64,000 bases of DNA, taken from contig OZ037770.1 in the NCBI GenBank assembly GCA_964035545.1, forward strand, positions 14,420,642 through 14,484,641. The letters run 5' to 3'. A model generated the notes under the pieces. It saw only the letters and a program-made list of their open reading frames with translations, ran no database searches and had not been told where the DNA came from. The translations under genes were made by a program, and so were the position numbers. The DNA comes from Bugula neritina (lineage: Eukaryota; Bryozoa; Gymnolaemata; Cheilostomatida; Bugulidae). The number at the start of each line of letters is the position of its first letter. The stretch's first letter is position 1. Shown piece after piece: positions 32,401 to 43,800 of this stretch.

Positions 32401-35400
32401 AAGCAGCGCCGTGTTGGGGGTGACTGAGTGCAGAGCTTGTATAGAGAGTTTCATCCAAACTAGGAACCAATGCACTAAACATAAAACAGCTTTATATAAA
32501 TACACTTTTTATGTCACCCATAGTTCTTGTAAGAAAATAATTGAAAAATTAGAGTTATGCTTCCTTTGCTACCAATACACTTGGAGTTATGCTCTCAGTA
32601 CGAACACTGATGTAATACTCACTGCTCTATCTTGGACATATACAAATCATACATGATTTGAAGTTTACACATGAGGTCTTCCCTAAAATGTAAATATACT
32701 TCTATCAGCTTACAATGATATCTACAGTACAAGGTTTCATCTACTATAATTATAAAAAACAACGAAATATATGATCACAACAATACTATTACTACAGTAT
32801 AACTACAACAACACTAATACTACAGTATAACTACAGCAATACTAATACTGCAGTATAACTACAACAATACTAATACTACAGTATAACTACAACAATACTA
32901 TTACTACAGTATAACTACAACAATACTATTACTACAGTATAACTACAGCAATACTATTACTACAGTATAACTACAGCAATACTATTACTACAGTATAACT
33001 ACAACATTACTATTACTACAGTATAACTACAACATTACCATTACTACAGTACACACTGGCAGTACAACTCATCAAATAGCCTAAACGTACCTTTTGTGGG
33101 TGGCGCCACACTTAGTATTCACATAACGAGACCCATTACCTACAAGAATAGTGAGAAATTCAGGGCTAATCTGACAAACATAGGATATGCTTAAGCTAGC
33201 TGATTAAAGAAATCCTGACAGACTTCATTTATGCAGCACTAAAATATTCATACATATCTTAGCTAATATATTCAAGCTGTTTGAGAGTTGTATGCTCAAA
33301 CAATTTTGTTTCATTATAAAATGTCTCGAACTAACTTAGGATTTCTAATGCTAGGCGATAATGTTTCCAGTCTGTGGTACTATAGAATTAACAGTAACTA
33401 TGACCGACTTCTACTACATGCTCGGTGCGACACTTGATAACTCAGGTGACTTGAAAGAGAAATACGAGGCACACGTGTATGACATTCAGACTTACCAAAC
33501 TTTGCAGCCAACTCAGGGTCTTCACCGTCAGTCATGATATACACCTAGGAGGTAACATACATGCATTATCATCACTCACTGCTCACACAAGGCCTAAACA
33601 TCTAACAGCTGTTACCACACAATGCATTTCTAGTTGAAGTATTTTATTTGAACAGCCATGTTATAGGTGGGAAAACTCCTAATAAAAACACACATTATAA
33701 TGATATGTAGATGGAAGGCTCAAATGGAAATTTGCTACACTGGCAGCTTTAAAAATGGTGCTGCCAGAGTCTGCGATAGAAGAACAGTATTCTAATTTCA
33801 ACATTATAATTTCTAGCTGCAGACATGAGGGAATTCTATGTTATTATGGGAAGTTGAGGTCTTATCCAATATCTTATAGAAGAAGCACAGAGTAGCTACT
33901 AGCTAACAGTCAGCTGGCTGTACATAAGATTCTACACTTCCCTGCAAAGTAATCGGATTTCAAAAGTATAGCGTAACATTTAATTCAATTTCAAATATAA
34001 TTTGTAATCGATCAGGATATGTGACCAGTCGCGACAAAACCGGGGATGTGGCGGCGTTTATAAAGTGTAGTAAATGAAGGTTTAATTTGGAAATATTTAA
34101 TTTTTAAATTAATTTCCAATTTTTAGATTTTGAACTTTTCTAATACAAAAAAATCCAAGGATTTCAAAAATCATACTTTCGTAGGCATTTGATGATTCCT
34201 TCAGCTCTAAAATTGCATTTAAAGTTGGTAACTAAGGCTTTCAATTTTTTAAATGATGAAAAAATTGCGAAGTTATCAATTAAAGAAAGAAGACAATTTT
34301 AGTCATTTTCATAGCGTGAGATCTTGCAAATTTTCTATTTATTAAATAAATTTAGCTTACACCTCTTTCTTCGTATTGTCAGAAGCATCGTATTTAAGAT
34401 CGAAGGCTAGTTTTAGTTTTTCATCGTGTTCCCACTGAGCTGGAATATTATTGAGTTCGATGCGTGTTCCATCCAAAGTTAGCTTTGAAGTTACTGAGCT
34501 GTTTTGCCCTTTTGGTGATAAATGCTGAACTTAATCTTTATCTTTAGCGCTCAAGCTTGAAAATCACAACAATACAGGTAATTATACTCAAAACAATCAT
34601 TTACGCTACTAACTTAAAATTGTTGCCAAGATTATTTGTAGTTATCAATTTTAATTTATTAATATTTATACCATCACTAGGACTAGGAGTAGGAGTATGT
34701 CTTAGAGTTAGTCTATTCTATTCTATTTCTATACTAGTAACTATTTAAATGACTCTCACTATGACTCACAGTTTGAGGTACGGTTACTCATAATGATAAT
34801 CATAATGAATACCATTCATGATTTACTGATACTGGTATTTGGTAGTAAAACCAAATGTAGCTCATTAATATTAATAGTATAAGTAATTAATAATTATAAA
34901 TTCACTATTTGAGTCTGACTCTGAGTTTCGCCTTTGCTCTTAAAACTTGATACTCATACTGATAGTGATAGTATTATATTTATTGATTTATTCTATAGTT
35001 GATTTTTCAATTTACATTGGACTTACTCTTAGTAACCTTTAGCCTCTGTCTTAGATTTTGTCAATACGGTTACTGATTACTATTACTATTAACATTAGGC
35101 ATACTAGTCGAACTACCGGTTTCTTTTGTGATTTTTAAATTAGCTCAAAGTTTGATTTAAAATATAATGATAAAATCTTTATCACATTATGCAGGCTTAC
35201 AGTTACTGTCAAAACTCAATTGATAATCATATTTATATTCATATTGATAAAAGCATCACCTATAACCAAATTGAAATGATAAATGTGACTAAATGTAAAT
35301 GAGTATAATGATGAATTATTAATGCGAGTTCATGATGATTCTATAGTTGACTGACTTAGTTTTTCAGTAAGTTACTTTTAGTAACACTAACTGAATGCAT

Positions 35401-38400
35401 AAATAGTCTAAACTTTTCAATTTTATTATAAAGGATGAGCAAAAGTTTATTCATATTTTAAAGTAATTTATTGAATTCAAATTGATTTTATAGTAAATGT
35501 CTTTAATATATTCAGTTGCATTTAGCTAGCTTTTTTACTCAATTAAATGCCTGAGTGGTTAATAGTTATTGAAAGACATTGCTTCAAAATTGCCAATTGC
35601 AGATATGCTAGATATTCAAGTGCATAATGTGTAATTTTACTGATAATACTATGTTAATATAGAATAATCCGATATTCTGTACATTTTAGAAAGTGGACTT
35701 GCGAGGGCATTAGAGTGAAGACTTATACCTACACAACTCTACTACCTATCAATCTAATACTTCTAATGTAGACACACTGAATTTTGGCATGCAAGGTTAT
35801 GGCTTCTGCTTATTTCATTCATAAAAAGGTTTGCAGTCTTTTAATGATGTGCTTGAAAATTATCAACAATTTTTTAAATTTAAATTGTTCTGTTTAATTC
35901 AATAAATTTAAACGTTGATAAAATGCAAGATCACAATTAACTGCTGCCACAATAGTACCACAAGAGTGTTCAGCCAACTAAATTTTTATAATATAACTAG
36001 GTATAATTTCTAATCAAGCTACGGTTTCCTTTTGTTATCTAAAAAAAGTCAACATTGTACTTTCAGCTCTGGAATAGACAATAGATGGGTAGATTGGCAG
36101 GATGGATGTCAAGTAGCAGCATCTATAATTGCTAGAAAATCAGCTGATGATAGTGATGAAGCTTTTGCCACATACATGATGTTATGTGTCCATACTCCGT
36201 AAACTCATATTATGAAGACCAAGGAAGTAGAAAGATGAAAAGTGCCTTTTTTGCAAAAACCATAAAAGCGACCTTATTTTCTTTTCTTGATAAGAGTTAA
36301 TTCAAGCATAATGGTTGTATCCAGGCTGGATTTTTTACTGCATTTAATTGGTTTTTTTAAAATAATGTATTTGATGTTTTAAATGTGAATATTAATGCCT
36401 AATAAAACTCAAAAGTTCTGTTAGCTGATTTTATGTTTATATTTTCAACATCTCAGCCAAATCAATTGCTAAATTTAGTTGCCGTTAGAGATTATAAAGA
36501 TATTTATGAATAAATCTCGCATGATCTCATAATAGTAAAATAATTTTCTCATAAGTGTTCTACTCATTAAGCAATAATTATGAAACAGCACAGCTCAATA
36601 GCTGCAGTTTGATATATTACACAATATATTAGAGGAAAGGGAGATATTCAATGTATAAGAGGAAGCAGCTGCCATTTTGTTTTATATGACTTCCTGCTGA
36701 CTTGGATGCCTAATTTAAATATCTCAACACACAAACTTGCTAAAACATTCTCTTCTTTGCTGGAATTGTTAAACCTTTCAACCATTGAACAAAGTAAAAA
36801 GCAAATTGACAAATAAATTAGACAAAAAGTTTGGCAGCCATATTTGACCTAATTTTATGTTGAGGCAGCATGAAATTTAGTTTAACAGAAAGCCCAAACT
36901 TTCACAATTATTTTGATACCAAATTTGTCACTATTCCTATTATACAAAGACCCGTTGCTAAGGCTTGTAAATTGTAAACAAACAATTCTCAACTTATTCT
37001 AGAGTTGCCAACTTTAAACGCGATTTTCTCGAAACAGTAAGTTAGAAATTCTAAAAACGTTGAAGATTTTAAATACTGATATCTCGAGTTCTATTTATGC
37101 TAGAGACTTCAAATAAAGTGCAAAATGTTCAGAAAAGTCTGCTCTATCAATTCATAATAATAACTAAGTTTTCAACATTTTATATACATCCCTTGTTTTG
37201 TGGTGCCAGGTCACATATTTTAATGAAGTGTGAAGTAAACTGTAAAGAGATGCTGACAGGAAGTAAGCCAATTGGTTTAATGTCCACAAAGGGTGAAGGG
37301 GTGGGGGATTGAAAGGTTTATGATGAAATATGCTGTCACAGCTAATTTACAACTGGTCAAGAGCAGTATTACCCACTCATATATACTAGAACACAATTAT
37401 ACTAATGTGCATGTCAGACTACAGTCTAAACTCGACTGTGAGCGAGTTTTCGAGGCTAAGCGTTGAACTCTGTGACGTCACAACTGTCTGATTTCTGAAT
37501 GCAGCAGACATGTGGAAAGCTAAAACTTTTCGTTCAGCAATCATCTAATCACTGACTAGAAGGTAAGCCCTGATTGGTTGAATGCTTCTACTTATTCCAC
37601 GTGATACTAGCTAGCATTATTATTTAATTTAATTCTTCAAAAACTATATTATTTTACTACATATGATAAAATTATGTATGCAAATCTTGGTAAATTATGA
37701 AAATAAATATTGAGCAGATAAATTTGGCTGAATTTTATTAGCATACATAGTTCACTACGCTAGTGAATTCGATTGAATAAAGCTAGTAAATCCCATTAAA
37801 TGAAGCTAGTAATTTGGAATAATTGAAGCTAGTAAACTAGAATAAAAAAACTAGTAAATCTTATTGAATTATGCAAGTAAATCTTATTGAATTATCCTAG
37901 TAAACCTCATTAAAATGCACTAAAATTGATTATTGGTTGCTGCTGGCACGGCAGAAACTGAGTTACGGCATTCCTATTGGTTAAAAGTTTACTAAGATAG
38001 TACGTGTTCAGCGTTTGTAGTGTGAACAGCAACAATAAAGAAGTGAGGTAGAAGCTATGTGAGAGCAGCCCGAAAACAGCGTTCACAGTTAAGTTTTGAC
38101 TGTAGTCTAAATGGGGCATAATGTTTGTTATATTTCATAATTTCTCAATTTTACCTCTTTCTTCAAAGAGTAGGGCAAGCTAACCACAATCGCTAGACAA
38201 GTTTGACGTATAATATTATTATAATATATCATAACATTATAATATATTATATTATAAATATATTATAATATATAATTACGAACCTCAATAGTGACATAGT
38301 AGAACACCATATTTAACTCACAGATCAGTTAAATTTTGCCTTTTTTTCGCTTACACACATACATAAACCACAAAAACTGGGAAGGAGGTTAAAGCCTTTT

Positions 38401-40626
38401 TTGTGACCGATGAAATTTCATGAGAAAGGACTAGGTGAGCTACATAAGAGCAAGTACAGCAGTATGGAGTGAATGAGTAGAGAGTTTGTGTTGATTCCGT
38501 TTGAATACTCACAGAGGACTTGGCGTAGTTGTACCAAGTATCTAGAATGATCCCTACTCGATCCTTGTGAAACCTTTCACTAGACTTAAGAACGAGGAAA
38601 ATCTCCTCCATGTACAGACTATGATTCTTTTTACCACCAATGTTCGATGAGAGGGAATACTCAAACTCGTTGAGTGCCTTGATATTGGCAGCATTAGTGT
38701 CGTGAACAGCATGCTCTGTGACTTGCCGATTTGCTGGCTCCCCGTGAGGGACTGTTGAACTGTTACGAAAACGAGAAGGGTCAGAAGTTCTGGCGGAGAG
38801 TTTGATGATGACGATACCGGCTGCGATTATGATAAGGATACATAGCAAACTCACTGGAGTTAGCCGTTTCATGCTGACTTTCATTACGCTGCCTATAATC
38901 CTATTGGTAGATATTAGTAGTTTGATGTTTACTACTATAGAGTTGAAGCTTTGTATAAGCTGGACTTCTAGATTCTCTCAATAGGTGTAGTTGTTTGCTT
39001 TGCCCTAGTTCCAGTAATATGATTTCCTTTTGTATAGAATCAATGCTTTCGTTGCTGTTCATTCAGCCCCTTGTTGTCTTTGATTGGTTCAGTACAATAG
39101 AATTATGATTCTACATTGCACACAACAAATTCAATTCTTGCTATTGTGGCACTATCACACTATAGGAGGAGTTAGAAACACAATGCTGCTACAGCTGATA
39201 CTATTACATAATTAAACTATGCTTCAGGCCACTGAAATGGAATATTTTGCGATGAGGGCCAGTGAAAAATTAGCTTGAGCTGGGGGCCAGGCATCAGTAC
39301 TTTCCAAATTCCTATGTTTTGTAGCATGTTTATAAGTAAGACATTTAAAAGGTGGGTTTTCCACTCTAATTCATAAAACGTATGCAGAATAATTTTATTT
39401 GCTATGCCTTTGAGGGCCACATAAATGTAGTCTCCCCCCCCTTTAGCCCTGGAGCCGCCTGTTGTACAGCCCTGATATAGTTAGCACTACATCTCTTTAC
39501 TACAGCAGTACACACCATACCGTCTTTTGTATTTGCTTGCTTCAAAACCACTATTCACATTATATTCATATTACCTATTAGCATAGAGTTGTGTAAATTT
39601 AAATGAACACTGTGTAGGCTATATTTTGTTTACATTAAAATACAGCCTTTTATTCAACAGAGATTTCAATAGTTGGTTTAGGCATGTGATGTGTAACTTT
39701 ATTTATAGAGTAGATAACTTCTAAAAAAAGAACATATTTAATTCCTGATTCAACTATGTTTCAAAAGTGGGAGTAGTTCTAATAAAGCTAAGAGCCATTT
39801 GATGACATAATGCGTGAAGAAGTAGTGCATGATAGACAGAATAAGTAACTGAGAAACAGTGAGAAACGGTGAAGCCTAATTTACTGAAATGGTATTTATC
39901 AGCGACTATTCAAATTTATGCAAGCTAGATGATTCCTTCTCACCTCATAATTGGCCTACAGCTAAACAGAGAGGGCGTGACAGATGGGAAATTACATTCA
40001 AACAAGGAAAAATCTCCATTAAGTTAACCCAATAATCTGAAGATCTGAAGCTACGTTTATTCAATCTTGTGTCAGTTTTAGTTTTATATCAAGTAGGTTT
40101 TGAGCACCATATCATATTTGCAGCGAGATAAAACATGCTTTAATTAGCCATAAAATCAACTGAACCATATGGCAAACTAAACTACTAAAAAGTAAACGTG
40201 ACTTACAGCTGTGTTTGCCAACGGAACCCAAGTTTCCAGTAACAACTGAATTCTCTTCACATGGTTATTATGGGTGGATTTAATACCCAGAAATACGTCT
40301 TCGATGTAAAGATTATCCTCAGCCAAGTTTGGCGCCGCTAGCTGTTTTCTGGAATATAGGTAGCTGTTCAGCTGGTGTATGCCAATACTTAAATTCATTT
40401 TATGTGATGGGCTGTCTTTGTGAACCTTGTAGGCTTTCGTAGGGAATATGTGCCAGGGCTTAGAGCAATGGAGAACTCTAGCTTGGTCTTTGGAGCTGCT
40501 GTAGAATAGAAGGTTGGCAGCCTTCAAAAGGGCCAGGCATACTAGAAGGCTCAGTAGAGATTTGACAATCGATGAAGACATTTTCCTATACTTTATATTC
40601 ATGTCCATGTCAACACAACTCCTCAT
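29431..40626 (-). CDS. Fringe-like beta-1,3-N-acetylglucosaminyltransferase (copy A), conserved DDD
   Basis: Shared exons 2-10 on the minus strand: 33496-33544, 33091-33139, 32623-32682, 32226-32370, 31218-31306, 30815-30885, 30641-30735, 30067-30176, 29431-29518. First exon is 40207-40626 or 38513-38884, both ending in phase 0. Predicted length is 391 or 375 residues, normal for Fringe. Visible family motifs: VYIMTDGEDPELA, YKWFCSVDDDTYIN (metal-binding DDD), WYIGKPS, YWFATGGAALCISRALA, DDTVIGYVC, MHSHLEPMW, ISISWGD and FHCHLFPKS. Fringe proteins are Golgi type II enzymes extending O-fucose on Notch. All introns are GT...AG, and phases agree throughout. Exon 5 and exon 8 donors and the exon 10 acceptor lie in or beside minisatellites made of splice-site copies. 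The gene keeps the catalytic residues that copy B has lost. Confidence 0.9.
29494..29782 (-). repeat. 45-bp minisatellite spanning the 3' splice site of Fringe A last exon
   Basis: About six units. On the minus strand each reads CTCTTGTTTCAGAGCATATA plus CCTTCCACTCTCACCTCTTTC or close variants, so it contains a polypyrimidine tract, an AG acceptor and the first coding bases of exon 10. The genuine boundary is at 29518. Most units are 45 bp, a multiple of three; two units carry a small insertion. Confidence 0.85.
30230..30610 (-). repeat. 34-bp minisatellite just after the Fringe A exon 8 donor
   Basis: About eleven units. The minus-strand unit contains TGTCATAACAGgtgcttg, which resembles the true exon 8 end TATCATAAGCAGgtacttt at 30641. 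It starts within about 30 bp of that donor and fills most of the intron. It sits at the same intron as the 31-bp array in copy B. Confidence 0.8.
31457..31668 (+). repeat. tRNA-derived SINE copy, Fringe A intron 5
   Basis: The most complete copy in the window. The tRNA-like head has an A-box-like AGTAGTCTAGGGGTTAGAG and a B-box GGTTCGAACCC. The body includes AGAGCATCCAGTCATAATTG and ends with a CCATCAGGGGTTTCTCCC stem and TATAAACTTGCATGAG. Confidence 0.7.
31781..32252 (-). repeat. 40-bp minisatellite made of the Fringe A exon 5 end plus its 5' splice site
   Basis: Twelve near-identical units. On the minus strand each is 27 nt of exon (coding HIYSVMEHK) followed by gtatgtacacaat. The first unit in transcription order is the real end of exon 5 (boundary 32226, donor gtatgt); eleven more follow in the intron with intact donors. 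Only a few units differ, by single C/T changes. The array is open in all three minus-strand frames. Confidence 0.93.
32787..33052. repeat. 28-bp minisatellite, Fringe A intron 3
   Basis: About nine to ten units reading TATAACTACAACAATACTAT plus TACTACAG with small changes. It lies within the intron between exons 3 and 4, ends about 40 bp from the exon 3 donor and does not contain a recognisable splice-site copy. Confidence 0.85.
34017..37217. mobile_element. Possible 3.2-kb terminal-inverted-repeat element in Fringe A intron 1
   Basis: The left end ATATGTGACCAGTCGCGACA and the complement of the right end, ATATGTGACCTGGCACCACA, match at most positions and continue into AAAC..GGGATG. No transposase was recognised between them, so if real this is a non-autonomous or decayed DNA transposon. 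The similarity is short and could be two separate MITE ends. Confidence 0.35.
38513..38884 (-). CDS. Fringe copy A alternative first exon A1
   Basis: 124 codons in phase 0 ending at donor gtgagt. It encodes a short cytoplasmic tail, a hydrophobic anchor rich in Ile (LLCILIIIAAGIVIIKL), a stem and the Fringe segment LYMEEIFLVLKSSERFH followed by a DTW motif. The same region is encoded by exon A2, so the two would be used alternatively before exon 2 at 33544. A second in-frame Met at residue 5 could also serve as start. Confidence 0.75.
38885..40206. other. Spacer between Fringe A alternative first exons
   Basis: Contains the A1 promoter region if A1 has its own start, and a hAT-like MITE end ending near 39478 (TACAGCCCTGATATAG). 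No exon of a second Fringe gene was found here. Confidence 0.45.
39225..39478 (-). mobile_element. hAT-like non-autonomous element, copy 1
   Basis: On the minus strand it begins CAGGGCTGTACAACAGGCGG, an end typical of some hAT transposons, followed by AT-rich sequence (ATTTATGTGGCCCTCAAAGG, then about GTAGCATG) and finishes with a GGCCACTGAAATGG-type segment. It matches the copy at 44534 in opposite orientation. The target duplication was not resolved. Confidence 0.5.
40207..40626 (-). CDS. Fringe copy A alternative first exon A2
   Basis: 140 codons in phase 0 ending at donor gtaagt. It encodes a basic tail, a hydrophobic anchor (SLLSLLVCLALLKAANLLF), a longer stem and LYIEDVFLGIKSTHNNH followed by an ETW motif. 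It is about as different from A1 as from the copy B first exon. No exons 2-10 lie between A2 and A1, so A2 must skip A1 to make a full enzyme, or be orphaned. Confidence 0.75.
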
Positions 40627-40741
40627 TCAAGCTAAAACTCTAAAACATTAAATTCAACGGGAAAGTTCATTACATGATATATACGTTTCCCCATGCACAA
40701 CACCATGTGGGGAAACAACTCCAAATGCATTCGCTTGCTGC

Positions 40742-40840
40742 TGTTATATATGTATTTATCTTGCAAGGAATAAAGTTGTCCAAAATTTACTACTCTGGAA
40801 TATTCTAGTAGCAAAATTTATACAAACATCATTCTAGAAA
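40742..40840 (-). promoter_or_regulatory. Candidate promoter of Fringe A exon A2 with heat-shock-element-like sites
   Basis: On the minus strand, upstream to downstream: ATTCTAGAAA (40831-40840) and GGAATATTCT (40797-40806), both fitting alternating GAA/TTC pentamers, then TATATAA at 40744-40750, about 120 bp before the ATG. The spacing fits a core promoter. This is motif evidence only. Confidence 0.4.
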
Positions 40841-43800
40841 ATAGAATATTATTCAAAAAGACAAAATATTTTCTACTTTTCTGCTGTTACACTATGTGCG
40901 TGTGAGTGTGTGTGGTTGTGTTACACCAGTTAACAATTCTAACTGCATTATCTATATTTATTACTCACTTTACTTAAAGAGCTAAAAAGATAAGGATACT
41001 GAATGAGGTGATGAAATCAAGAAATCACGATGAGAGTTAGTATTGCAATGACTATGATTCATAACAGTTATCAACAATGTTGAAACCCTGCTGTTAAAAC
41101 ACAGTGATTGTGAGCTACAAAACCAGCCAACATGTGTTTCAAAATGTTTTTCTTAAAACAATAACAATGAATCTGAAGCTTGGTTATTAAAAATCGGAAT
41201 AAAACCCTTTTCAAGTTGAACTTAAATTTTGAAATTTTACATGCAATATCATAAGCTTCCAAACATGCAAAAAGTTTTAACAACAATCATGGGCATGGGC
41301 AACTTAGCGCGGTAATCAAAATATTAATATCAATATTATTATGACCATACCAACTTTAAAAGCAAGCATAAATTAAACTCATCCGAATTAATGTTACCAG
41401 CTATGACCATTAATAAGTTTAAAATAAGTAGTGCTAATGGTGGGTGTTGACGTAGTAAATTTCAGCCAGTGAAGGCAATCACACACTTTTTCTGATTCAC
41501 ATAGTCACAGCTTGATTACTATTTTAAAATTAGTCTCTAAAATTAGATTGTAGATTATCAACATTATTTCAGGTAGGTGCAGTAATGGAGAAATTGAGAA
41601 AAAATAGAGCAAAAGAAGTTGTGTTATTGCAAGAATTTCAACCCGCACCACAAACTAAAATTTAATAATAAAATTAAAGAGCTTAGGCTATCTTAATTTC
41701 TCCACTACTGTTCCTAAGTATTAGGAGTATTACTGCTTCTTCAGTATTATTATCACCATTATCGAAATAGAATGAGCAAGTCTAAGTCTCAGACTTAGTC
41801 CAAATGTTGATGTTACTTTAAACTTAAAGAACAGTTCCGTAGCACAATTCCAATTCTTATACTCCTGACCAATCACTCAGTTTGCTTTTTCATGCAGCTC
41901 AGTACCAGCAAGAGCTTAAGCAAATCACAAAAATAAAAAATGAGTCCCCATGCTAATAGTTATCAGTATGAGCTATTACTATTAGTATTGGAGTCACAGT
42001 AATGTTACCAATAATAGTATTACCATGAAATTTTAAAAAATGTAGTAAATACTAATCATCATTCTACATTAAAATGAAATCAGCATTTCAATAGTAAGGT
42101 TTGAATACTCATACTTGCAGCATCAATTTTCCTAGAATAAAAATTCGAGTTAGTCTAAGACTTATGAGTTATGAGTAAACATGCTTTTCAACTTTTTGCT
42201 ATTATCATTATGGCTATTAGTAATACTATTAGTATTAGTATTATTATGATTATGATTATCATAATCATAATGATTACCAATAGCCTAGGCAATATGTAAA
42301 CTTAATAATAAGAATGTTACATTTTCATTTTGAATAAATTAAAATAATCAATACATTATTATTATAACATAACATTATGATTAATAATTACCATAAGAAT
42401 AACATAAATTTTAAATAATTATTATAATCATAATAAAATAATATCAAATTCAATACGAATAATATTTTAATAACATTAAGTTTAACTCAATATTACATTT
42501 ACTAATTCTATTACTTAGTCTTATAGTTATTAGTATCACTATAATTAAATTTAATTACTTAATTTTACAATTATAATTGTAATAATAATGTACTATTAGT
42601 ACTACTAGTCTTATACTAATACTCAGTAATAGTAATACTAATACTGTAATAGTATTAGTCATGATTAGATAATAAATTTACTTTTAGTTTTAGTGTTACT
42701 AAGTCTAATAGTAATAGTAATACTTATAATATTATATAATAATTCACAATCACAATGAGTGAATGACATTGACTATCATAATGTCAATGTGAATGACAAT
42801 GTGAATTTGAATCACAGACACTAAGACTAAAAGTGAAACTGTATGTCTTACTGATTGTCAGCTGTAAGTTGTAGTTATTAAAGTCTATTAAACTTTCACT
42901 AATACTAAAAGTAACATCAATACTTATACTCACCGACGGCTTCGCTTGAGCGACCAGCTCCTCTTAGGCTAAAGATTGCCAATTCAAATTTAATTAATGC
43001 TTCAACTCAATTTAGCCTTAGGAGCAGTAGTGGAAAAATTGAGATAGCTTAAGTTTATTATTTTTATTATTAAATTGTGGTTTGGGGCGCTGGTTGAAAT
43101 TCTCTTGAGAACATAACTTATTTTGCTCTCAAATATGAGAGCCAAGAGATGATACATAAGCAGAGCCAGATGGCAACAGAGTCCATGGTGGCTGCTGCTG
43201 CTGCTTGGCTACCTTGAGTTTTTATCTTCATACTATTTGCATTTTAAAATTATCGAAATGAAATCAACACTTGGGTTCAGCCATCACTTGAATTGTCATC
43301 AAAGTACAATAGAATGCTATGATTACAAACAAAAGCATTGAACGTGGTAGTTATTTATCCAGGTATTCGAAAATTTCTATTGTCTTGCTCTATTATTATT
43401 CTATTTACTCAGTAAATAAACATTTAAGGGGAACCACTTCATCGCTTCCGAAAGCGAACTTGGGATTTCCCTCACCTAATAATAATATATTTCAACATTT
43501 TATTCAAAGAAATACATTAGCAAGCACAAAATAAAATAATTTTTTTTGCAGAAGATGAAAAATTTTGCACTGCGAAATCATTCAAATCAAACCTAGGCCT
43601 GTTATCAATGATTAAATATGATTGGACTATGACTGGGTTATTTCTTTTATAATACAATGACAATTATTGTCAATTTTGCCAAGAATGGTGTTTCCTGATT
43701 GAAAGCCTCATATGTAAATTGAGCAGCATCTTTGCATTTTACATGCCATTGTTGAAAAAAGATCATAAGAGCTTTAACTAGCTGATAAATTCACATTCCA

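Noticed and set aside
38885-40206. A third complete Fringe gene starting at exon A2
   Set aside because: No copies of exons 2-10 exist between A2 and A1; A2 is better explained as an alternative first exon or orphan.
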